A stretch of 24,362 nt of DNA from an uncultured Bacilli bacterium (GTDB lineage Bacteria > Bacillota_I > Bacilli_A > RF39 > UBA660): positions 1-24,362 of the forward strand of contig CAKOON010000009.1 of the NCBI GenBank assembly GCA_934098565.1, written 5' to 3'. Within the stretch, counting starts at the first letter, position 1. Every line of letters begins with the position of its first letter. Made by a program: the position numbers and the translations under genes. Shown piece after piece: positions 15,486-21,577 of the stretch. Below the pieces are notes generated by a model that searched no databases, was not told the origin of the DNA, and worked only from the letters and a program-made list of their open reading frames with translations.

Positions 15486-16679
15486 TTATTCTAGATTTAG
15501 TTGATATGGAGCTGACCTTGTTCCATCACCAGATTTTACTAAAATATTTGATTTTAGATATAGGGCTGGATAAACACTATAATCATAGTAAGCGTTATGC
15601 CTGAAAACATTTCCAACTGTTGAATAAATAAAAAACACATGATAGTCATCCTTAGAATAAGGTGTTAAGGTCCATTGATTATAGTCAGTCTTATAAAGGT
15701 AGTCATTAGTATAGCAATCACTTACATTATCCCAATTATATAATGCTGTAGATAAACATGTTGACCGATTAGTAACCGAACTGCCGGCGGTCGCATAGCC
15801 ATAATCACTTGGATACTTTAAACCTACTTTTCCTGTCCATGTTGCTGTATGTCCACTATAAACATCTGTTCCCCTTTCACTGGAATAAAAACCACTTGAT
15901 GACAAACTTGTTGAACTAACACCACCTATATTCCATACCACACTCTCTATTGTATTTCTTGTTATATCATTTTTCAGCATTGTTGTATAATATGTTCCAC
16001 TATTCAGATACTGTTGTAATGTTGCTGTGCTCCACTCATTAACATGGTCCCAGTCAAATATTCCAATGCTCTCATCTCTTATTATTTTAACAAGATTTTC
16101 TTTTGTTCCATCACTCTTTGTTATATTATTAAACAGACCAATAATCCGCCATTTTTCACACGTACTATCTGATTGATTATTATAATCACTACAGTTAAAG
16201 TATAAATAGTTACTGGGGTCTGCTCCTATATACCTGACGTTATTATCTGGGTCGTCTGTTGCAAACATACTACTATCTGTACTCATTGCAACATTTATTG
16301 CCTCAACTACGCTAGTTTTCTTAGTTTCAAAATAAATATTACACTTACTTTTTTGAGTCATATTAGTAGTAAGTAAACCCCATTTATCATTATCCCAAGT
16401 ACCTATTGCGTCATTATCACAAACTATGTTTTTAACAACATAACCATCATTCTTACCAGGAATAGTCTTAGAATATTCGCCATCTATATAAGCTCCGATT
16501 GCATTGTCTAAATAAACTTTATTATCCTCAAAAATAGCATTTTTATTCAAAATAGTACACATCACAAGCAAAGCAATTATCAAACAAGGAACACCAATGT
16601 AGAAGTATCTTTCATACTTACACCATGCTCTCTTAAACTTCAATTTTTTTAAATACTTATCTTTGTCAAATTTTTTCAT
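15486..16679 (-). CDS. Membrane-anchored surface protein of a gut-Bacilli type, function unknown
   Basis: A 397-aa protein with a lysine-rich cytoplasmic N-terminus, one membrane segment at about residues 25-44, and a large extracytoplasmic part. Residues 60-117 form a module GAYIDGEYSKTIPGKN, then VCDNDAIGTWDNDKWGLL, then KCNIYF. The remainder is rich in Ser, Thr, Tyr, Trp and Asn and ends SVYPALYLKSNI, SGDGTRSAPYQLNLE. I recognise this combination from predicted surface proteins of uncultured gut Bacilli, but no function is known to me. Several Cys outside the membrane could form disulfides. I prefer the ATG at 16679: the longer frame opens with GTG at 16718 and has no ribosome-binding site. 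An AAAGGA lies 12 bases before 16679, which is long. Upstream is the hairpin-bounded non-coding segment (16770-17061). The aromatic, low-complexity composition differs from its neighbours and suggests recent exchange. Confidence 0.75.
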   Translation of the reverse strand: MKKFDKDKYLKKLKFKRAWCKYERYFYIGVPCLIIALLVMCTILNKNAIFEDNKVYLDNAIGAYIDGEYSKTIPGKNDGYVVKNIVCDNDAIGTWDNDKWGLLTTNMTQKSKCNIYFETKKTSVVEAINVAMSTDSSMFATDDPDNNVRYIGADPSNYLYFNCSDYNNQSDSTCEKWRIIGLFNNITKSDGTKENLVKIIRDESIGIFDWDHVNEWSTATLQQYLNSGTYYTTMLKNDITRNTIESVVWNIGGVSSTSLSSSGFYSSERGTDVYSGHTATWTGKVGLKYPSDYGYATAGSSVTNRSTCLSTALYNWDNVSDCYTNDYLYKTDYNQWTLTPYSKDDYHVFFIYSTVGNVFRHNAYYDYSVYPALYLKSNILVKSGDGTRSAPYQLNLE

Positions 16680-16769
16680 ACATTCCAGAAATCCTTTCCA
16701 TCTACAAACCGCTAACACTTATAGACTACCCAATATTAAAAATATCATACACTTTACATTTCTTGACAC

Positions 16770-16798
16770 TTTTCATAGAGTTAGAAACTCTATGAAAA
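16770..16798 (+). repeat. Hairpin repeat, copy 1
   Basis: Perfect 13-base arms TTTTCATAGAGTT and AACTCTATGAAAA flank the loop AGA. Copy 2 at 17035-17061 is the same element in reverse orientation, recognisable by its TCT loop. This copy lies about 90 bases upstream of the surface-protein ATG. It lacks a long T run on either strand, so it is not an obvious terminator. Confidence 0.85.
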
Positions 16799-16803
16799 TA
16801 CAC

Positions 16804-16910
16804 GGTGAATACCTAGCTGAAAGGTCATTTTGACCATAATTTTGACTACAATTAAACTTTAAAATTTGCCATTCACACCATTTCAATCCCAGCATTCACC
16901 TGAGATTGAA
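16804..16910 (-). ncRNA. Candidate structured RNA with hairpin and possible pseudoknot
   Basis: On the reverse strand TTCAATCTCAG (16900-16910) pairs with CTGGGATTGAA (16882-16892) over 11 positions with a single U-G wobble; the forward strand would have a C-A mismatch at that place, which favours a reverse-strand transcript. The loop region carries GGTGAAT (16894-16900), which is perfectly complementary over seven bases to ATTCACC further downstream (16804-16810), allowing a pseudoknot, although two of its bases would compete with the top of the stem. A small hairpin GGTCA-AAA-TGACC (16823-16835) lies between. No known riboswitch class is recognised. It would fall in a long leader of the surface-protein gene or form a separate small RNA. 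Confidence 0.35.
16828..16851 (-). repeat. 24-base direct repeat, unit A
   Basis: Reverse strand: starts TTGTAGTCAAA and ends GTCAAAA. It matches unit B (16919-16942) at 20 of 24 positions. Each unit contains two TTTGAC half-sites (forward strand) exactly 12 bases apart, here at 16829 and 16841. Confidence 0.75.
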
Positions 16911-16918
16911 GGCTATTT

Positions 16919-16942
16919 CTTTGACTAAAAATTTGACTACAA
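16919..16942 (-). repeat. 24-base direct repeat, unit B
   Basis: Reverse strand: starts TTGTAGTCAAA and ends AGTCAAAG. Same orientation as unit A, start-to-start distance 91 bases. Half-sites TTTGAC at 16920 and 16932, again 12 bases apart. The regular spacing suggests paired protein-binding sites. Confidence 0.75.
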
Positions 16943-17034
16943 AAAACACTTTTGGCTACTAAATTTAGACTTTAAAAAGCCCATTTTCTATGCTAAAATT
17001 ATCTTATAAATTAAAAATACCAACGTATTTCCGC

Positions 17035-17061
17035 TTTCATAGAGTTTCTAACTCTATGAAA
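17035..17061 (-). repeat. Hairpin repeat, copy 2 (inverted relative to copy 1)
   Basis: Arms TTTCATAGAGTT and AACTCTATGAAA flank the loop TCT, the exact reverse complement of copy 1 over 27 bases. The two copies bound 236 bases. The right end overlaps the first three bases of the ATPase terminator stem. Confidence 0.85.
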
Positions 17062-17100
17062 AAAGTCTTGCTATATGATTAGAATACCCAAGACTTTTTT
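17059..17100 (-). terminator. Intrinsic terminator of the P-type ATPase gene
   Basis: The arms AAAAAAGTCTTG (17059-17070) and CAAGACTTTTTT (17089-17100) pair perfectly over 12 bases around an 18-base loop. T tracts are present on both strands. It lies 64 bases beyond the ATPase stop. Confidence 0.8.
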
Positions 17101-17163
17101 TAATATACATAGAAAAAAAGATTACCTACAATGAAGCAATCTAAGAAATAATTTTAATAAAAT

Positions 17164-19515
17164 TTAGCCTTCATAAGACTCATCAAATATTTTTAATATG
17201 TAATTAACAATGATATTAAGTTTATCAAAAACCCAAATACTACAAATATAAAAGACAGTATATAGTAAGATAGTACTAAAGTTAATTTGACTTAAATAGA
17301 AGAATGAACTATGGAAAATGATAATATAAACAAATAAAATTAATAAGATGGCATAAAGGATAATTCGATAAACATTAAATGGTCTAGAAATACGGGATAA
17401 ATTAATAAAACCAGTGGTACCGGTCATAATGACTATTAAAGTACTCGTTAAGTTAGGGTCAATGTTAAATTCTCTTTTAAATAATAAAATCATAATAACA
17501 TTAAAGACAACAGTTAAAGCAGGAGGAATACTCTTACTAACTACTTTTAACATGAAATTTCCTTTTACTAAGTTACGATTAGGTTCTAAGGCTAAAAAGA
17601 ATGATGGAACACTTATAGTACAAGTAGTTATTAAACTTAGTTGAATTGGTAAGTAAAAATATTTAACTTTAGTTAGAATACAAACACAGACTAAAATTGA
17701 AGTAAAAATAGTCTTAATAAGAAGTAATGATGCTGAGCGTTCGACATTATTGATAGTACGACGGCCTTCTCCTACTACTTCGGGTAATGATGCAAAGTTA
17801 GAATCTAATAAAACTAATTGGCTAACATTTTTAGCCGCCTCAGTCCCACTAGCCATGGCAATTCCACAATCAGCTTTTTTTAAAGCTAAAACGTCATTAA
17901 CTCCATCACCGGTCATGGCAACAGTATGACCTTGGCGTTGTAAGGCTTCTACAATCATTTTCTTTTGTTCAGGAGTAACACGGCCAAATACGTCGTATTT
18001 ATTAACAGCTTCATCAATATTTTCGAGAGTTAAAACTCTAGCGTCGATGCCACTTGCATTTACAAGCCCAGCACGTCTAGCAATAGAAGTAACGGTCTTA
18101 AAGTTATCCCCACTGATAATCTTAACATTAACCCCTTGTTCTTGGAAATATTTTAAAGTATCTGGAGCTTCTTTTCTGATAGTATCAGCTAGAATAATAA
18201 ATCCGAGAACCGTTAAATCTTTAGCTTCTTTTTGATTTTCAGACTCCTCGGCTAAAACAAGAATCCGATAATCACTATATTTATCGATGATATCATTATA
18301 ATCTTTGACTTGGCTTTTTAAGACAAACTCGGGTGCTCCCAAATAGAAGTGGCCTTGATTAGCAAAACTAACAGCACTATATTTACGACTGGAAGAAAAC
18401 TCGGTAACATTGATAACTTCCCAAGTTCCTTTTACATTATACTTATTTTGTAAAGACTGCATTGTATCATTAACACTCTTAAAGGCATAGCAAAAGTTAC
18501 TTAGTATTTCATCAATTCTTTCTTTAGAAGCCTCAATTGGGACAATTTTTTCGACATCCATTTCTCCTGATGTAATCGTACCAGTCTTATCAAGACAGAT
18601 AACGTCTACTCTGGCTAAAGTTTCAATACAATAAAGTTGTTGCACTAAAACATTATATTTAGCCAAGCGAGCAACACTGACGGCCATAACCGAACTAGTA
18701 AGCAATAAAAGACCTTCCGGTATCATTCCAATAAGAGCACCAACAGTATTAAAAATAGAACTGGTAATATCATAATTAGTAACTTCTAATTGATTAACAA
18801 GAAGTAATATACCAACAGGAATAATAGCAATTGACAAAACTTTTAATAGTCCTTCAAAAGAGGACATAATAACCGAAGTAGCTTTTTTTTCATACTTAGC
18901 TTCTTTACTTATTTTAGCAATATAATTTTCGGAACCAATGTGTTCTGTTTTTGCATAACAAGACCCACTAGTAATGAAACTACCAGATAATAAGGTGTCA
19001 CCTGGTTTTTTGATAATATTTTTTGTTTCTCCCGTAATAAAGGCTTCACTAACTTCAACGGTACCATTTAAAATAATACTATCAACAACCACTTGATTAC
19101 CCATCTTATACAAAAGACAATCATCCAAAACGATTTCATCAACACTAAGGAGTACTTCTTCCCCATCTCTTATAGCTAAGACTTTCGACTCAGATAAAAC
19201 AGACAAGCGGTCAATAATTTTCTTCGAAATAACTTCTTGAATAGTACTAATGATACTATTAGCTAAAATAACCCCCATGAAAAGGCAGTTTTTTAAGGCA
19301 TCAATTACTTGATGGCCATAGATACCGGCTCCTAAAATAGCACTTCCTAATAAAAGGTTTAAAAAATTAAAATAAGTACAAAAATTACTAATAATAATCT
19401 GTTTAATCGTTTTCGTTGGGGGAACGTCATTATAATTAACTAAGTTATTTAGAATTCTTTCGGCAACTTGGTCTTTATTAAGACCAGTTTTATAATCAGG
19501 ATTATATCTTTCCAT
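17164..19515 (-). CDS. P-type cation-transporting ATPase (CtpE-like)
   Basis: A 783-aa P-type ATPase. It has paired N-terminal membrane helices (about 45-95), an actuator domain with TGET at 161-164 in place of the usual TGES, and IPEGL (265-269) in the ion-site helix. The phosphorylation motif is DKTGTIT with Asp309, the hinge motif TGDGVNDVLALKKAD is near residue 535, and several C-terminal helices follow. The stretch PEGLLLLTSSVMAVSVARLAKYNVLVQQL followed by ETLARVDVICLDKTGT closely follows the CtpE group, described as calcium transporters. There is no metal-binding N-terminal domain, which argues against a copper or zinc pump. I place the start at the ATG at 19515: an extended -10 (TGGTATGAT, 19537-19545) lies just upstream, so the alternative TTG at 19569 would be upstream of the transcript. 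The ribosome-binding site (GAAGTG) is weak. Calcium as substrate is an inference. Confidence 0.88.
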   Translation of the reverse strand: MERYNPDYKTGLNKDQVAERILNNLVNYNDVPPTKTIKQIIISNFCTYFNFLNLLLGSAILGAGIYGHQVIDALKNCLFMGVILANSIISTIQEVISKKIIDRLSVLSESKVLAIRDGEEVLLSVDEIVLDDCLLYKMGNQVVVDSIILNGTVEVSEAFITGETKNIIKKPGDTLLSGSFITSGSCYAKTEHIGSENYIAKISKEAKYEKKATSVIMSSFEGLLKVLSIAIIPVGILLLVNQLEVTNYDITSSIFNTVGALIGMIPEGLLLLTSSVMAVSVARLAKYNVLVQQLYCIETLARVDVICLDKTGTITSGEMDVEKIVPIEASKERIDEILSNFCYAFKSVNDTMQSLQNKYNVKGTWEVINVTEFSSSRKYSAVSFANQGHFYLGAPEFVLKSQVKDYNDIIDKYSDYRILVLAEESENQKEAKDLTVLGFIILADTIRKEAPDTLKYFQEQGVNVKIISGDNFKTVTSIARRAGLVNASGIDARVLTLENIDEAVNKYDVFGRVTPEQKKMIVEALQRQGHTVAMTGDGVNDVLALKKADCGIAMASGTEAAKNVSQLVLLDSNFASLPEVVGEGRRTINNVERSASLLLIKTIFTSILVCVCILTKVKYFYLPIQLSLITTCTISVPSFFLALEPNRNLVKGNFMLKVVSKSIPPALTVVFNVIMILLFKREFNIDPNLTSTLIVIMTGTTGFINLSRISRPFNVYRIILYAILLILFVYIIIFHSSFFYLSQINFSTILLYTVFYICSIWVFDKLNIIVNYILKIFDESYEG

Positions 19516-19536
19516 TGTTATCACTTCTTCGTCATT

Positions 19537-19545
19537 ATCATACCA
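19537..19545 (-). promoter_or_regulatory. Extended -10 promoter element of the ATPase gene
   Basis: Reverse strand TGG followed by TATGAT, 21 bases before the ATG at 19515. No good -35 at the right distance. It supports the shorter ATPase start. Confidence 0.45.
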
Positions 19546-19613
19546 AAATTTATAAGATTTGGATATCAAAATTACAGATTATTTCATAAAAATTTTAACC
19601 AGCTTGGGAATAG

Positions 19614-19820
19614 CTACTTTATTACAATAACTTGCAAAGAAACAGCAAAAATGTTATTTATATTATCTTGATAATTAAAATTCGATTTAGCTTTAAAAAG
19701 TATTAAACCAAGACAAATACCAAGACATAAAAAAGCGATTAAATATCGAAGATATAAGGCTCGTTTTCTTTTTGTTTTAATTTTGTTTATTTGTTTATTA
19801 TATTCACTCATAACTAACAC
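19614..19820 (-). CDS. Small single-pass membrane protein, unknown function
   Basis: A 68-aa protein with a strongly basic N-terminal region (KIKTKRKRALYLR) before one hydrophobic helix at about residues 27-43, and a short tail with a second mildly hydrophobic stretch at the end (FAVSLQVIVIK). By the positive-inside rule the N-terminus is cytoplasmic. Two starts are possible: GTG at 19820, six bases after AGGA, or ATG at 19811 with GAGAGTG upstream (65 aa). A well-formed extended -10 (TGCTATACT) at 19837-19845 supports expression. It sits 98 bases upstream of the ATPase ATG on the same strand. No family recognised; a small regulatory partner of the ATPase is possible from position only. Confidence 0.6.
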   Translation of the reverse strand: MLVMSEYNKQINKIKTKRKRALYLRYLIAFLCLGICLGLILFKAKSNFNYQDNINNIFAVSLQVIVIK

Positions 19821-19836
19821 TCTCTATCCTAAGATA

Positions 19837-19845
19837 AGTATAGCA
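19837..19845 (-). promoter_or_regulatory. Extended -10 promoter of the small membrane protein gene
   Basis: Reverse strand TGC followed by TATACT, 17 bases before the GTG at 19820. It directly follows the LCP terminator, so the small gene starts a new transcript. Confidence 0.6.
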
Positions 19846-19859
19846 AAAATTAAGATGAG

Positions 19860-19896
19860 AAAAAAGGTAAACACTCAATTATAAAGAGCACTTACC
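19860..19896 (-). terminator. Intrinsic terminator of the first LCP gene, overlapping its stop codon
   Basis: Reverse strand GGTAAGTGCTC (19886-19896) pairs with GAGTGTTTACC (19866-19876) over 11 positions including three G-U pairs, then TTTTTT. The TGA stop (19875-19877) and the last six codons lie inside the hairpin. Confidence 0.75.
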
Positions 19897-21278
19897 TTAT
19901 TTTGATATTCTTTTAAGTTTTCTTCATCCGGTACCATGACATACAACTTACTCATTGGATAAGAATAAGTATAATCCATAGCTGAAGTTCCTTTTAAATT
20001 AACACTTTCAATAGTATAACTTGATGGCTTACTAATTTCTTTCTTAATAAAGTCCGTTATTTCTTTCTTACTCATATTAGTAATCATAGCATCATCCAAG
20101 ACATCTAAAAATTTCATGTAGCTAGTAATTATTTTCGGACTCATGGCTTTTTTAATAAGCGCTTCTAAAACTATCATTTGGTTTTCTCCTCTGGTAATAT
20201 CACCATCAGCAAAGGAATGTCTTTCCCTAACAAATGATAAAGCCGCATCACCATCAAGATGGTTAAGGCCTTTTTTAAATTTATAAGTCTTAGTCATAGT
20301 AGAGTCATAGATACCGGTTTCAAACGCATATTTACTGTTAACATCGATTCCTCCTAGTAAATCAACAATCTTCACTAAAGATGTAAAATTAAGGCGAACA
20401 TAATAATCAACATTAACCCCAGTTATGCCTTCTACACTCTTCATAGCCGTATCAATTCCATAAAGGGAAGCATGAGTTAATTTATCTTTACTATTCTTTC
20501 CATAAAGACTCACATAGTAATCTCTAGGAATATGAGTCATCAAGATTTGTTTAGTCACAGGATTAACAGTTAAAACGATATTAACATCACTTCTGGTCTT
20601 TGTGGCTATTTTATTATAAGTATCTACCCCACTTATATAGATACTAAACGTGTTCTTAGTAATATCTATATTCTTCGTTTCAACATTAGTCTTGACAGTT
20701 ACTTCATATTCATATAAACTCTTTGTACTACTAGCATAAGCTATATCATTTTCTCTTAAGACGTTATCTGTGGCACTACTTACTAAGATGGAAGGAATTT
20801 TTTCCATTAAAAGAGCAGAAGTCAAAGATGAGACATCATCAAAAGTAGTAGTATTACTAATCTTTTCTTCAATATTTTGGATAGCCTTAGTATAACCCTC
20901 ATCACTAGACTTTAAAATGCCAATTTTATCTAAATCTTCTAAAGACGCCGTATAACTATTTAAAACAATAACTTTATAAGCCTCAATCTCGGTTTTCGAA
21001 TGAATTTTATCTAAAAAACTATTAGTCTTTCCTAAATATATGGAGCCAACAAGCTCTAAAATAAAGAAAATAAATCCTAACAACAAGGCTACAATATGTT
21101 TTTGGTTAATATTTCTAATCAAAAGCAAAGCAATAAATAAGATAAGAAAACAAACAATAAGAAAATACCCCATATTAAGAATATTAGTTACATAAATAAT
21201 ACTTAAAAAGACAATACTACATATAAGAAGAAGAATATTAAATATTTGATAAAACTTTCTTTTCTTCTTTTTTTTCAT
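19875..21278 (-). CDS. LCP-family (LytR-CpsA-Psr) wall-polymer transferase
   Basis: A 467-aa membrane protein. Its N-terminus is extremely lysine-rich (MKKKKKRKF), followed by three hydrophobic segments (about 12-85), an accessory extracytoplasmic region (about 90-195), and an LCP domain (about 200-410). LCP landmarks are SGVDTYNKIATKTRSDVNIVLTVNP, HIPRDYYVSL with the conserved Arg-Asp, THASLYG, LDGDAALSFVRERHSFADGDITRGENQ, and the downstream helix. LCP enzymes move glycopolymers from undecaprenyl-pyrophosphate carriers onto peptidoglycan at the outer membrane face. Three membrane segments are more than the single one of most LytR proteins, resembling Cps2A-like members. Start: ATG at 21278 after GAGGTG with six-base spacing; an in-frame GTG at 21287 lies within that site. 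It is divergent from the LCP-PASTA gene and has an extended -10 at 21299-21307. Confidence 0.92.
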   Translation of the reverse strand: MKKKKKRKFYQIFNILLLICSIVFLSIIYVTNILNMGYFLIVCFLILFIALLLIRNINQKHIVALLLGFIFFILELVGSIYLGKTNSFLDKIHSKTEIEAYKVIVLNSYTASLEDLDKIGILKSSDEGYTKAIQNIEEKISNTTTFDDVSSLTSALLMEKIPSILVSSATDNVLRENDIAYASSTKSLYEYEVTVKTNVETKNIDITKNTFSIYISGVDTYNKIATKTRSDVNIVLTVNPVTKQILMTHIPRDYYVSLYGKNSKDKLTHASLYGIDTAMKSVEGITGVNVDYYVRLNFTSLVKIVDLLGGIDVNSKYAFETGIYDSTMTKTYKFKKGLNHLDGDAALSFVRERHSFADGDITRGENQMIVLEALIKKAMSPKIITSYMKFLDVLDDAMITNMSKKEITDFIKKEISKPSSYTIESVNLKGTSAMDYTYSYPMSKLYVMVPDEENLKEYQNKVSALYN

Positions 21279-21298
21279 AAGTTCCACCTCACTTCCAA

Positions 21299-21307
21299 AT
21301 TATAACA
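21299..21307 (-). promoter_or_regulatory. Extended -10 promoter of the first LCP gene
   Basis: Reverse strand TGT followed by a perfect TATAAT, 20 bases before the ATG. A short palindrome, ACTAT-TTAG-ATAGT (21328-21341), sits close to the -35 position and could be an operator. Confidence 0.6.
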
Positions 21308-21481
21308 TATTTAAAAAAATATACTACTATTTAGATAGTAATATTCATTTTTTTGACTAAATTTGACAGAAGGAAGATATGATTTCTAAAAAGACTTAAA
21401 AGAGATATTGATTGAGGGAATAAGTCTAAAGAAGAAACTAAATAAGAGATAATTTTAAAGAAAAGGGATTCGATTTTAATG

Positions 21482-21503
21482 TTATTTAAATTCTTTTAAA
21501 TAA
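21482..21503. repeat. AT-only palindrome upstream of the LCP-PASTA promoter
   Basis: Arms TTATTTAAA and TTTAAATAA flank a TTCT loop, perfect over nine bases. It ends 20 bases before the -35 box. In such AT-rich DNA it may be chance; a regulator site is possible. Confidence 0.35.
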
Positions 21504-21523
21504 GTATTTACATAAAGAAAATA

Positions 21524-21552
21524 TTGTTTATTAGAAAACTTTAAGATATAAT
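21524..21552 (+). promoter_or_regulatory. Promoter of the LCP-PASTA gene
   Basis: TTGTTT (21524-21529) and TATAAT (21547-21552) with a 17-base spacer, about 25 bases before the ATG. Confidence 0.6.
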
Positions 21553-21577
21553 TAAGAAGATAATAAGGAGACTTCTT

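Larger units (their letters stand above)
16680..17163. other. 484-base non-coding stretch between the surface protein and ATPase genes
   Basis: No convincing gene. It holds, in order: leader or promoter DNA of the surface protein (16680-16769), hairpin copy 1 (16770-16798), a segment with two 24-base direct repeats and a foldable RNA region (16804-16942), an AT-rich stretch (16943-17034), hairpin copy 2 in opposite orientation (17035-17061), and the ATPase terminator (17059-17100). A 40-codon reverse-strand frame in the middle has no usable ribosome-binding site. Confidence 0.7.

Noticed and set aside
16779..16901. 40-codon reverse-strand frame in the hairpin-bounded segment
   Set aside because: The ATG follows an AGGTG by only one base, and the frame runs through the direct repeat and the hairpin; more likely non-coding.
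16804..16942. CRISPR array
   Set aside because: Only two imperfect 24-base repeats, internally repetitive, with no third unit and no cas genes.
17414..18235. Plus-strand frames opposite the P-type ATPase
   Set aside because: Antisense shadows of conserved ATPase motifs, with no independent ribosome-binding site.
19468..19671. Plus-strand 67-codon frame across the ATPase start
   Set aside because: Overlaps two minus-strand genes and the extended -10 of the ATPase, with no supporting signals.
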